A stretch of 40,637 nucleotides of DNA from Clostridiales bacterium (GTDB lineage Bacteria; Bacillota; Clostridia; Peptostreptococcales; Anaerovoracaceae), in the NCBI GenBank assembly GCA_022773945.1, contig JALFNS010000019.1:1-40637 (forward strand), read 5' to 3'. A model generated the notes under the pieces. It was not told the origin of the DNA. It saw nothing but the letters and a program-made list of their open reading frames with translations, and made no database searches. Below are positions 7,945-15,305 of this stretch, in pieces (positions within the stretch are counted from its first letter, which is position 1; each line of letters starts with the position of its first letter). The position numbers and the translations under genes were made by a program.

Positions 7945-7984
7945 CCTATTTCTCCTTTTCTGTATTTCATGCAAAGGCTTTTAA

Positions 7985-9394
7985 CTAAAGCAGTCCGTTC
8001 TCTTCCAGTGTCTTAACAACGAACTCTCTGTCTGTCTTTGTCTCCTCAGCCAGGAACTGAAGATCTTCTTCTGTCGGCTTAACGCCTGCTCTCTTAACCG
8101 CTTTCTTGATGAGTGATCTTCTGAAACGGTCAACATCTGCTTCCTTGTACTTGAAGAGTGCAGGGCTTGAAGGGAGAACAACGCTCTTGCCCGGAACCTC
8201 CTCGGCAGGATCTCCGAATCTCACGTCGATTCCGTTCTCCTTAGCGAATGCCAGCTGCGGCTGTACGTGCTTGCCGGCGCCTGTGTACTCAGTCTCGGAA
8301 ACAACCAGCACTGCATCCTCAGGCAGCTCCTGAGCCAGTGAGAATGCCGCTGCCAGTGCAGTCTGTCCTGCAGGTCCTCTCTCGAGACCTTCAAGCTGAG
8401 CCAGCATCTCAGTCATATACATAACCTCGCCCTGAGTTGTCGTAACGTATCTGTCCAGATATCTGAGCGGTCTTGCTGCCGATCTAGGAACGTCACTGTG
8501 GTCAGGATCTGTAGCATAAGGAACTCCGAAGCCTGTGTGGCCTGTAGTGCATGACTTCTTGTTGAAGTCAACGTCGGAAGCCATTGAGAGGCCTGTCAGG
8601 TCGATGGATGCGGCAACGATAGTTGCGTCGCAGCCTGCAGCCTTTGCGCCGCGGGCAGTACCTGTAACCATTCCGCCTCCGGCTGTCGTGCACACGATCA
8701 TATCCGGATCCTTGCCCAGCTTGGTTCTGCACTGCTGCACGATCTCGTATCCGAGAGTGTCGATGCCGGCAATGCCGAACGGTGAGTAGAGTGAAGCGTT
8801 GAAGTAGCCCGTATCCTCAAGGATTGAGAGGAATGAGTAGAAGAGCTCAGGACCTACTGTCAGCTGAACAACCTCTGCTCCCAGAGCTTCGCACTTCCTT
8901 GCCTTCTCAACGATTTCAGGCTGTCCTACGCCATTGGAGTCGTAGCATTCCTGAACGATGATGCACTTGAGCCCCTGCATAGCAGCCTGTGATGCTACTG
9001 CAGCGCCGTAGTTGCCGGAAGTGGCAGCCATAACGCCCTTGTAGCCCAGCTTCTTGGCGTGAGCAACAGCGCATGCGGCTCTTCTGTCCTTGAATGATCC
9101 GGATGCATTGGCAGCCTCGTCCTTAGTGAAGATTCTGGCGCCGTATCCCGGCTTGGCGTATTTTCTTGCCAGCTTGGTGATGTTTCTCAGCTCGAGGAGC
9201 GGAGTGTCACCTACACCGTACTGGCTCTGAATTCTGTTAACCTCTTCCAGGGTGTAGCCTGTGGAAGTCATGAGTTTCTCGTAGTCGAATGAAATAGGGG
9301 ATTTCTCGAATTCCGCATAGTCAAGTCCCAGAGCGTCCTTCTGGATCTCGTTGGAACGTCCCATTACTGATGCATAATCCTTAGCAAGTGCCAT
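7985..9394 (-). CDS. ortB: 2-amino-4-oxopentanoate thiolase, beta subunit (PLP)
   Basis: Large PLP subunit of the thiolase that cleaves 2-amino-4-oxopentanoate with CoA to acetyl-CoA and alanine, the last step of oxidative ornithine fermentation. The 469-residue protein has a threonine-synthase-like fold-type II PLP domain: Lys102 in ASGSFKDRRA is the Schiff-base lysine, AATSGNYGAAVASQAA binds phosphate, and a Gly-rich TTAGGGMVTGTARG loop lies mid-protein. The ATG overlaps the ortA stop (TAATG at 9396-9392), which implies translational coupling of the two subunits. Confidence 0.93.
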   Translation of the reverse strand: MALAKDYASVMGRSNEIQKDALGLDYAEFEKSPISFDYEKLMTSTGYTLEEVNRIQSQYGVGDTPLLELRNITKLARKYAKPGYGARIFTKDEAANASGSFKDRRAACAVAHAKKLGYKGVMAATSGNYGAAVASQAAMQGLKCIIVQECYDSNGVGQPEIVEKARKCEALGAEVVQLTVGPELFYSFLSILEDTGYFNASLYSPFGIAGIDTLGYEIVQQCRTKLGKDPDMIVCTTAGGGMVTGTARGAKAAGCDATIVAASIDLTGLSMASDVDFNKKSCTTGHTGFGVPYATDPDHSDVPRSAARPLRYLDRYVTTTQGEVMYMTEMLAQLEGLERGPAGQTALAAAFSLAQELPEDAVLVVSETEYTGAGKHVQPQLAFAKENGIDVRFGDPAEEVPGKSVVLPSSPALFKYKEADVDRFRRSLIKKAVKRAGVKPTEEDLQFLAEETKTDREFVVKTLEENGLL

Positions 9395-9702
9395 TATTTG
9401 TCACCTCCTATTTCAGCCATTTCTTCTCTCAGCTGCTTGTCGATCTGAATGAGCTCAGGTACGAACACGCCGTAGCTGTGAGTGTAATAAGGGAAGTCAT
9501 CTATCATAGTACCCTTAACGATACGTCCTACTGCTGTCTCTACAGTGACCTCGTCGCCGATCTCGGCGCTGTCCTCCTGCAGGAAGCCCTTTGTCCACTG
9601 TTCAAGGTCGCACTTCTGAGTGTCGTCAGGAAGCTTGGCAGTTCTCTCGTCAGCTTTGAGAACGACACTGTGGATGCGAACCCAGTCGCCTTTCTTTGCC
9701 AT
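9394..9702 (-). CDS. ortA: 2-amino-4-oxopentanoate thiolase, alpha subunit
   Basis: Small (102-residue) partner of OrtB. It begins MAKKGDWVRIHSVVLKADERT and contains KGTMIDDFPYYTHSYG; the size and these words agree with OrtA of ornithine-fermenting clostridia. It follows ord by 18 nt and overlaps the ortB start by one base. On its own the sequence has no catalytic motif that I recognise, so the call depends on family resemblance and the invariant ord-ortA-ortB order. Confidence 0.92.
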   Translation of the reverse strand: MAKKGDWVRIHSVVLKADERTAKLPDDTQKCDLEQWTKGFLQEDSAEIGDEVTVETAVGRIVKGTMIDDFPYYTHSYGVFVPELIQIDKQLREEMAEIGGDK

Positions 9703-9720
9703 TTTATCGGTGTTCCTTTC

Positions 9721-10785
9721 TTATTTTACGATCTTCTTGTCTTCTCTTACCTTGTTTCTCATGTCGCCCATGATAGCGCACGGAATAGGCATTGTGATCA
9801 TAGTCTGCAGTCCCGGCTCAGCGTTGATGATGTTAGGGATGCTGTTGGCGATCATAGCGATAGTTCCCAGTCCGCCTTCAACCTCAGGGCTGTTAACCAT
9901 GTTGATTGCAGGAGTTCCTTCGATGATTACATAGTCGCCTGTGTTGATTCCAACCTGCTCAGGCTCGATCTGCTGAGGGTGCTCCATTCTGATTTCCATA
10001 CCGTTTGACAGCTTGGCATCAGCAACCATGGCAACGCCTGCGCATGAACCTGCTGCTGCGAATCCGTAAGGTGACTTTCTGTCAACGTCAGTGATGATAG
10101 GATCCATATCCTGTGCGAACTCTTCAACTGTGAGTCCCAGACCGTCAGCCATCATTCCTACCGACTCAGCGAATCCAACGTGTCCTGCCATTGAACCGTC
10201 AGCCTTGCGTGCTGCGAATTCCTCAGGGGAGATGCCGATTCCCTGCTCTTCCATTACTGTAGGTCCGAACGGTGAAAGTGAGTTTACTCTCTTGGAGAGG
10301 ATGTGCTCAACGTCAACCATGCAGCCTGTCATAACCAGTACGAGGAGGTCCATGATGTGTCCCGGGTTGATACCTGTTCCCAGAACGGATACGCCGTTTG
10401 CCTTGGCGATTTCGTCCAGCTGCTTAGCCAGTTCAGGTTCCTGAGCTGCAGGATATGCCATCTGCTCTGCTGATGTGATAACGTTCATGCCGTTCTCCAT
10501 AACCAGCTTGAGCTTAGGGAATACGTCCTTAGTGAAGGAGTCAGTGCAAACGATAACAACGTCTGCTGCGCCCGGCTTGATAACGTCTTCAACCGAACCC
10601 ATGATAACGTCTTCTCTGTCGCCTCTCTCAACTTCTATGATAGGAAGATCGAACATTGACTTGCCTACTCTGTCGCCGATTTCAACTGCGCCTACAATGT
10701 CAACGCCCTTCTTCTTGAGAAGCATGTTAGCGATGCCGCCGCCCATAGCGCCGAGACCCCAGATGATTACCTTTACATTTTTCAT
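9721..10785 (-). CDS. ord: 2,4-diaminopentanoate dehydrogenase
   Basis: NAD(P)-dependent oxidative deaminase converting 2,4-diaminopentanoate to 2-amino-4-oxopentanoate. 354 residues. The N-terminal Rossmann motif is VIIWGLGAMGGGIANML (residues 6-22); further motifs are VIVCTDSFTKDVFPKL, VLGTGINPGHIMDLL and FGPTVMEEQGIGI, typical of the Ord/dihydrodipicolinate-reductase-like family. AAAAGGAG precedes the start. It is the first gene of the ornithine operon, and the sigma-54 promoter is only 66-85 bp upstream of its ATG, leaving a leader of roughly 56 nt. Confidence 0.93.
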   Translation of the reverse strand: MKNVKVIIWGLGAMGGGIANMLLKKKGVDIVGAVEIGDRVGKSMFDLPIIEVERGDREDVIMGSVEDVIKPGAADVVIVCTDSFTKDVFPKLKLVMENGMNVITSAEQMAYPAAQEPELAKQLDEIAKANGVSVLGTGINPGHIMDLLVLVMTGCMVDVEHILSKRVNSLSPFGPTVMEEQGIGISPEEFAARKADGSMAGHVGFAESVGMMADGLGLTVEEFAQDMDPIITDVDRKSPYGFAAAGSCAGVAMVADAKLSNGMEIRMEHPQQIEPEQVGINTGDYVIIEGTPAINMVNSPEVEGGLGTIAMIANSIPNIINAEPGLQTMITMPIPCAIMGDMRNKVREDKKIVK

Positions 10786-10850
10786 TTTACGTTCTCCTTT
10801 TCATCAATAATATTAAGTGATTGTTAGCTGTTTGTTATGCCATTATATAG

Positions 10851-10870
10851 TAGCAAGGCGCGTGCCAAGG
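10851..10870 (-). promoter_or_regulatory. Sigma-54 (-24/-12) promoter of the ornithine operon
   Basis: Minus strand reads TTGGCAC, five bases, then TTGCTA. The invariant GG (10866-10865) and GC (10854-10853) are separated by exactly 10 bp, the canonical RpoN spacing. It lies just upstream of ord, and the next gene upstream is an enhancer-binding regulator with the sigma-54 interaction loop, so the match is very unlikely to be chance. Confidence 0.92.
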
Positions 10871-10977
10871 TTTTGAAGAATATTTATTCTTTAAATTGCA
10901 TTTTCAATCTCGCAAAAGCCGTAAAACTCCCCATTCCGGGAGTCATGTACTCACTTCTATACATTTCCCTTCTGGTT

Positions 10978-11019
10978 GTGCAAAAAAAATTGCGGCCGGT
11001 ATGCAAATTTATTTGCATA
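10978..11019. promoter_or_regulatory. Candidate upstream activator sites for the ornithine operon
   Basis: Two TGCAA...TTGCA elements: an imperfect one at 10978-10994 and a near-perfect palindrome TATGCAAAT-tt-ATTTGCATA at 11000-11019, about 120-150 bp upstream of the -24/-12 elements, the usual range for bacterial enhancers. A similar palindrome overlaps the regulator's own promoter. The half-site resembles what I recall for RocR sites in Bacillus; assignment is inference. Confidence 0.55.
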
Positions 11020-11027
11020 CCGGCCGC
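10982..11027 (-). terminator. Terminator of the sigma-54 regulator gene (overlaps the activator palindrome)
   Basis: A 17-bp perfect stem (11011-11027 with 10992-11008) with a G+C-rich base and a 2-nt nominal loop, followed on the minus strand by AA and eight T. It is 14 nt after the regulator stop. Its apex is the TGCAAAT/ATTTGCA palindrome described as an activator site. Confidence 0.85.
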
Positions 11028-11041
11028 CCTGTCGCGCTCCG

Positions 11042-12442
11042 CTACAGATTATACTTCTTTATCTTGTGTTGCAGGTTCTGTCTGACCATGCCCAGCTCGG
11101 ACGCCGTCCGGGACACATTCCCCTTGTTGGCCCGCAGATGCCTGCGTATTATGGACTTCTCTATCTTCTCCATATATGCGGACAGTGATTCCTTCCCCTC
11201 CTCGAAATCGGCAATTTTCTCGGGAGTCTTGTTATAACCGCTGCCCGTGTCGATGTCCTTCTCCTCCAGACAGTCACCGCTGTCCGTCATTGAAACCGCC
11301 GACATCACTATATTCTCCAGCTCCCTCACATTGCCGGGATAGTCGTAATTCATGAGGCGGTCCATAGCCTCCGGCGAAACCCTCTCAATGCGTGTTCCGA
11401 ACCTGTCATTGTATTTCTCCAGAAAACGCTCCACCAGCAGAGGGATGTCGTCCTTTCTCTCTCTGAGAGGCGGTATGGCTATGTTGAGAATCGCCAGCCT
11501 GTAATAGAGGTCGCTTCTCAGCGCCCCCTCCTCTATGAGCTTCTCCGCCGGCTCGTTGATGGTGGCAATTATGCGCACATCTATCGGAATATCCTTGTCT
11601 CCGCCCACACGGCGTATGTACTCCTCCTGAAGCACACGGAGCAGCTTGCCCTGCAGCTCATAAGGCATGGCACTGATCTCATCGAGAAGCAGCGTTCCGC
11701 CGCTGGCCTGCTCGAAGAGCCCCGCTCTGTCAATGGCTCCAGTGAATCCGCCCTTGGCCGTACCGAAGAGCACGCCCTCCAGAAGCGTCTCCGGAATGGC
11801 GGCGCAGTTCTGAGCCAGGAAGGGACCCTTTCTCCTCAACCCGTCGTAGTGAATACTCTGGGCGAAGAGCTCCTTGCCCGTACCCGTCTCCCCGTAAATC
11901 AGCACGGAAACATCGTTTTTCGCGGCCTTTGCGGCCTTGGCCAGAGCCTCTTCGAAATTCGTGTTGCGCCCCTCGATATCCTCGAAAGTGTAGCGGCGTA
12001 TGCCTTTGCTCTCCCGGCTCCGGCTGCCGCCTCCGCCGGCCTCCACGCTTCGCAGATCCAGTATGGTGTCGCTCATGTTCTTGATGTCCGTGATGTCACG
12101 GGCCACCTCCATGGCGGCCACAACCTTCCCGTCCACCACAATAGGCACCGTGCTGTTGACGGTGGTAATCTTCTTGCCGTATATATTCAGATAGGTCTGC
12201 TGCTTCTTGAGCGTCGGCTCGTTCTTCGTGAGCGCCCTGAAGAGGGTGCTCTCCTCCTCGGGTATAAACGAGAAGCTCTCCCTGAAAGGCTTGCCCAGAA
12301 CGTCCTTCACCTTTACCTTCTCCAGCTTGGCCATCTCCTCATTGTAGAGGATTGAAATCCCCTCCGCGTCCACTATGTGCATAGCTCCGCCGAGAACCTC
12401 CGAGGCCGCCTGGAGGATTGCCTGATAATCCTTAACTCTCAT
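11042..12442 (-). CDS. RocR-like sigma-54-dependent enhancer-binding regulator with PAS domain
   Basis: Likely activator of ord-ortAB-oraSE in response to ornithine or a related amino acid. 466 residues, matching RocR-type regulators. Order: PAS-like sensor (about 5-120), Gly/Ser linker, AAA+ domain with Walker A GETGTGKE (184-191), sigma-54 contact loop GGFTGA (231-236, Gly for the usual Ala of GAFTGA, a common clostridial variant), Walker B GGTLLLDEIS (Asp254-Glu255), arginine-finger region RSDLYYRL, and C-terminal Fis-type helix-turn-helix NKGNVSRTASELGMVRQNLQ. No receiver domain is present, so the PAS part is presumably the ligand sensor. It has its own sigma-A promoter placed so close to the ATG that the mRNA may be leaderless, and is divergent from the SGNH gene. 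Confidence 0.9.
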   Translation of the reverse strand: MRVKDYQAILQAASEVLGGAMHIVDAEGISILYNEEMAKLEKVKVKDVLGKPFRESFSFIPEEESTLFRALTKNEPTLKKQQTYLNIYGKKITTVNSTVPIVVDGKVVAAMEVARDITDIKNMSDTILDLRSVEAGGGGSRSRESKGIRRYTFEDIEGRNTNFEEALAKAAKAAKNDVSVLIYGETGTGKELFAQSIHYDGLRRKGPFLAQNCAAIPETLLEGVLFGTAKGGFTGAIDRAGLFEQASGGTLLLDEISAMPYELQGKLLRVLQEEYIRRVGGDKDIPIDVRIIATINEPAEKLIEEGALRSDLYYRLAILNIAIPPLRERKDDIPLLVERFLEKYNDRFGTRIERVSPEAMDRLMNYDYPGNVRELENIVMSAVSMTDSGDCLEEKDIDTGSGYNKTPEKIADFEEGKESLSAYMEKIEKSIIRRHLRANKGNVSRTASELGMVRQNLQHKIKKYNL

Positions 12443-12448
12443 AGATTA

Positions 12449-12477
12449 AGAATACCACAGCAGCGGCGCCGGTGCAA
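12449..12477 (-). promoter_or_regulatory. Sigma-A promoter of the RocR-like regulator
   Basis: TTGCAC (12477-12472), 17 bp, TATTCT (12454-12449) preceded by TGG (extended -10). Only 6 bp separate the -10 from the ATG, so the start point would fall on or next to the initiation codon. Confidence 0.65.
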
Positions 12478-12489
12478 ATATTTTTGCAC
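12472..12489. promoter_or_regulatory. Palindrome GTGCAAA-tatt-TTTGCAC over the regulator promoter
   Basis: A 7-bp inverted repeat covering the regulator's -35 box and lying just upstream of the SGNH gene promoter. It shares the TGCAAAT/ATTTGCA core with the site upstream of ord, which suggests that the regulator represses or adjusts its own transcription. Confidence 0.5.
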
Positions 12490-12508
12490 GCGATACACAG
12501 GGCTTTTG

Positions 12509-12517
12509 TGGTACAAT
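12509..12517 (+). promoter_or_regulatory. Extended -10 promoter of the SGNH hydrolase gene
   Basis: TGGTACAAT ends 7 bp before the ATG at 12525; a start at the normal distance would give a leaderless mRNA. No convincing -35 at proper spacing and no Shine-Dalgarno sequence precede the ATG. Confidence 0.55.
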
Positions 12518-12524
12518 AATTGCC

Positions 12525-13130
12525 ATGAAGAAAAAAGCAGTATTTATAGGAAACAGCATTGTAGCCGGCTATCCCTGGAGCCGGAGCAAAAGCTTCGTCA
12601 GCCTGCTCCGCAGGGAGCCGGATTTCAACATAATAAACAAAGGCGTCAACGGCGACACCACGGCGGGTATTCTCGCCCGCTTTCCCGAGGATGTGATTTC
12701 GGCCGCGCCCGATGCGGTATTCATCATGTCGGGAACCAACGACTTCGTCTACAGAGACGCCACCCCGCAGGAGGCCTTCGGGAATCTGGAGAAGATGGCC
12801 CGCATGTGCCGGGAGGCCGGCGCGGAACCCGTATTCATCACGCCTCTGCCCGTGGACACCACCATGGCCGAGTCAATGTGGCTCGTGGGAATGGGCGTAT
12901 CCTATGCCGCCGTCAACAGGGATCTGGAGACTCTCTCGCAGCTGATCCGCGACAGCGGAGAAGCCTTCGTGGATATGAACAGGCGCTTCGCCGAGTACAG
13001 AGATTCCGTCGGCGACCCGGAGCTCGTCTATGTGGACGGACTTCATCCTATGCCTGAGGGACACAGCTTCATCGCAGGATGCGTGAAGAAATTTATGGAA
13101 GAACACTTTTTAGCTGATAAGAAAGGTTGA
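12525..13130 (+). CDS. SGNH/GDSL-family hydrolase
   Basis: Small cytoplasmic esterase/lipase-like hydrolase, 201 residues. The four SGNH blocks are present: block I FIGNSIVAG (Ser11; GNS instead of GDS), block II KGVNGDTT (Gly), block III SGTND (Asn72), and block V VDGLHP (Asp171, His174). No signal peptide. Substrate is unknown; such enzymes can deacylate lipids, sugars or thioesters. It forms an operon with the ArsR-type regulator 4 nt downstream. There is no ribosome binding site, consistent with leaderless translation. Confidence 0.88.
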   Translation: MKKKAVFIGNSIVAGYPWSRSKSFVSLLRREPDFNIINKGVNGDTTAGILARFPEDVISAAPDAVFIMSGTNDFVYRDATPQEAFGNLEKMARMCREAGAEPVFITPLPVDTTMAESMWLVGMGVSYAAVNRDLETLSQLIRDSGEAFVDMNRRFAEYRDSVGDPELVYVDGLHPMPEGHSFIAGCVKKFMEEHFLADKKG

Positions 13131-13134
13131 CTCA

Positions 13135-13458
13135 ATGAGACTGAGAAAAGAAATAGATGAAATGCAGGAAAAGGATATTCTGCTGATAGCCAGAATTTCG
13201 GATGCTCTGGCCCATCCCGCCAGAATCAAGATATTCAGATTCATTATGGCCTGCAATAAAAAACGGCAGCCTGTCTGCAACAAGGATATAGTCGAGGAAT
13301 TCGACTACGCTCAGGCCACCATATCCCAGCACGTGAAGAAGCTCACCCAGGCCGGTCTGCTTCAGGTTAAGAAGCAGGACAGATACTCCTACTACTACGT
13401 GCACCTGGGCACGCTTCAGGAGTACATCAACGCCACACGCAAATTCGAAAACATGTAG
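13135..13458 (+). CDS. ArsR-family winged-helix transcriptional regulator
   Basis: 107-residue DNA-binding protein. The N-terminal helix ISDALAHPARIKIFRFIM is the classic ArsR start, and IVEEFDYAQATISQHVKKLTQAGLLQVKKQDRYSYYYV is the helix-turn-helix and wing. There is no CxC metal-sensing motif in the recognition helix, so it is probably a metal-independent member. AAAGG upstream and only 4 nt after the SGNH stop: the two are co-transcribed, and the regulator may control this operon. The 3' end converges with the RNase HI gene, with 3 bp between stop codons. Confidence 0.85.
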   Translation: MRLRKEIDEMQEKDILLIARISDALAHPARIKIFRFIMACNKKRQPVCNKDIVEEFDYAQATISQHVKKLTQAGLLQVKKQDRYSYYYVHLGTLQEYINATRKFENM

Positions 13459-13461
13459 CTC

Positions 13462-14013
13462 TCACCTTAGCTCGTCTATGCCCACATTGGCAAGTTCATC
13501 ACATCTGTTGTTTCTCTCCGTTATGTAGAGAAATTCATCGTATGAGAATCCGTCTCCGTTCCAGAGGCGGAATTTTTCGTACAGCTTTCTCAGAGCCGCT
13601 TCACTGTCATTCAGATTCACGTGCCCCTTAACCCTGAAGAAGCTTATGCGGTGGCGCTCCTCGTAGGGAAGAAGCTCCATCCAGAGATCCTGATTCTCCA
13701 CCGGCTTCTTCTGGGAAGTCTTCCACCCGTTCTTCTGCCAGTTCACGTACCACTTCTTCCTGAAGCAGTCCATGAGATAGCTGCTGTCGGAGAACACCTC
13801 TATAATCTGATTCTCCTTCTTGATGGCGCGAAAAGCCTCCAGGAGAGCCGTCATCTCCATTCTGTTGTTTGTCGTGTTCCTCTCGCTGCCGTAAAGCTCC
13901 TTCACGGCGCCCCCGTACTCAAGCACGGCACCCCAGCCGCCCAGGTTCTCATCGCTCTGATTCCCTGCGCAGCCTCCGTCGGTATATATTCTCAGGACTC
14001 TGTCCTCTCTCAT
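13462..14013 (-). CDS. rnhA: Ribonuclease HI
   Basis: Removes RNA from RNA-DNA hybrids. 183 residues. The catalytic carboxylates are visible: Asp12 (YTDGGCAGN), Glu53 (NNRMEMTALLEA), Asp76 (FSDSSY) and Asp172 (NNRCDELANVG), plus His131 in RVKGHVN. Between His131 and the last Asp there is an insertion of about 30 residues compared with E. coli RNase HI, which I have seen in other clostridial members. No N-terminal hybrid-binding domain. AGGAGG overlaps the rlmH stop, and the gene is the last of the ydcF-walJ-rlmH-rnhA operon. Confidence 0.9.
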   Translation of the reverse strand: MREDRVLRIYTDGGCAGNQSDENLGGWGAVLEYGGAVKELYGSERNTTNNRMEMTALLEAFRAIKKENQIIEVFSDSSYLMDCFRKKWYVNWQKNGWKTSQKKPVENQDLWMELLPYEERHRISFFRVKGHVNLNDSEAALRKLYEKFRLWNGDGFSYDEFLYITERNNRCDELANVGIDELR

Positions 14014-14028
14014 CCCTGCCTCCTGCTT

Positions 14029-14508
14029 CTATTTATGATATGTCTCGTTCCGGTTTATCTTGAAACTCCTGTATATCTGCTCCAGAAGTATGACCCTCAT
14101 CATCTGATGAGGGAAGGTCATCGGCGAAAACGACAGCTTCATGTTCGCTCTGGCGCTCACCTCCCGGGACAGCCCCAGGGATCCGCCGATTATAAATACG
14201 ATGTCGCTCCGCCCTTCTATGGCCAGCTTGTCCAGCTTCTCCGCCAGCGCCTCGGAGCTCAGCTCCTTGCCCTTTATCTCCAGGGTTATGACGTAGTCAC
14301 TGTCTTTCAGCGCCGCGAGAAGCTCCCGGCCTTCCGCCGCCTTCACCGCTTCCTCCTCCGCCGGTGAAGCCTTCTTGGGGATAGGAACGTCCTTAATCTC
14401 TCTGATGCGCAGACTGCAGTACGCCCCCAGCCGTCTGGCATACTCCTCCGTCGCGTCGCGCCAGTATTTCTCCTTAAGCCTGCCCACTGCAAGCACGGTT
14501 ATATTCAT
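14029..14508 (-). CDS. rlmH: 23S rRNA (pseudouridine1915-N3)-methyltransferase RlmH
   Basis: SPOUT methyltransferase that methylates pseudouridine 1915 of helix 69 in the 70S ribosome. 159 residues, the usual size. N-terminus MNITVLAVGRLKEKYW, then YVITLEIKGKELSSEALA, FIIGGSLGLS (knot/SAM loop) and the C-terminal LSFSPMTFPHQMMRVILLEQIYRSF, which is diagnostic. I chose ATG at 14508; a GTG at 14514 would give a GTGA overlap with walJ. Often found next to walJ-type genes in Firmicutes, as here. Confidence 0.95.
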   Translation of the reverse strand: MNITVLAVGRLKEKYWRDATEEYARRLGAYCSLRIREIKDVPIPKKASPAEEEAVKAAEGRELLAALKDSDYVITLEIKGKELSSEALAEKLDKLAIEGRSDIVFIIGGSLGLSREVSARANMKLSFSPMTFPHQMMRVILLEQIYRSFKINRNETYHK

Positions 14509-14510
14509 AG

Positions 14511-15305
14511 TCACACCTCATAGACCGGGCTTCTGCTCTCCCGGCCCGCAATCTCCACCAGCAGATCGCCGCCCACGAAGATTTCCTCTTCCTCCAGGGT
14601 GTTGATCACCGCCTGCATGGCCATCTCCGGCGTGTTGTTCTCCCGGCTCATGTGTCCCAGAAGCACCCGCCGCTTCTTCGGCTTCTCCTTCACGATTCTG
14701 CAAAGGCATCTGCCCGCGGTCAGATTCGACAGATGTCCTCTGTCCCCGAGAATCCTCTGTTTGAGCGAGTAGGGATATCTGCCGAAGAGAAGAAGCTCCT
14801 TCTCGTGGTTGGCCTCCAAAAGCAAGAGATCCGCCTCCGAAATCTCCCTTATTATGCTTTCGCTGACACAGCCGGAATCCGTGAGAAGACTTATCTGCTT
14901 CTCACCTTCATAGATGCTGAATCCCACCGGCTCCGCGGCATCGTGTGATATAGGGAAGGGCTTAACCCTCATGCCGCCGATCTCGAAGGGAACATCGGTG
15001 ACGAAAAGCCTTTGCCTGTCCTCGGCTACCGGGCGGCTTATCTCCCGCCACGTGTTCTCGTTGGCATAAACAGCTGCATGGGGCAGCTTTTTCGTGAGTA
15101 CAGGCAGGCTCTTCACGTGATCGATATGCTCGTGTGTCACCAGTATTCCGCAGACAGACTCCAATGGAGTTCCCGTCTCCTCAAGACCCTGAAGAATTCG
15201 CTTCCCCGATATTCCCGCATCGATGAGTATGGCCCGGCTGCCGTTTCTTATCATGTAACAGTTGCCGCTGCTACCGCTGGCGAAGGAACAGAATTCCAGA
15301 CTCAT
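14511..15305 (-). CDS. walJ: Metallo-beta-lactamase-fold hydrolase of the WalJ/YycJ type
   Basis: 264-residue MBL-fold nuclease/hydrolase. The start MSLEFCSFASGSSGNCYMI is the hallmark of the YycJ/WalJ group; the metal site is THEHIDH (57-63), with further ligands in LLTDSG and LGHMSRENNTPEMA. In Bacillus the gene sits in the walKR operon, and a role in DNA metabolism or cell division has been proposed; walKR is not in this window. It overlaps ydcF by ATGA and is followed immediately by rlmH. Confidence 0.85.
   Translation of the reverse strand: MSLEFCSFASGSSGNCYMIRNGSRAILIDAGISGKRILQGLEETGTPLESVCGILVTHEHIDHVKSLPVLTKKLPHAAVYANENTWREISRPVAEDRQRLFVTDVPFEIGGMRVKPFPISHDAAEPVGFSIYEGEKQISLLTDSGCVSESIIREISEADLLLLEANHEKELLLFGRYPYSLKQRILGDRGHLSNLTAGRCLCRIVKEKPKKRRVLLGHMSRENNTPEMAMQAVINTLEEEEIFVGGDLLVEIAGRESRSPVYEV

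Noticed and set aside
7945-7974. Upstream start for oraS
   Set aside because: Adds ten residues not found in the family; the downstream ATG has the Shine-Dalgarno sequence.
12377-13057. 226-codon frame overlapping the SGNH gene
   Set aside because: Arg/His/Gly-rich out-of-frame reading of the SGNH gene and regulator start; no motif.
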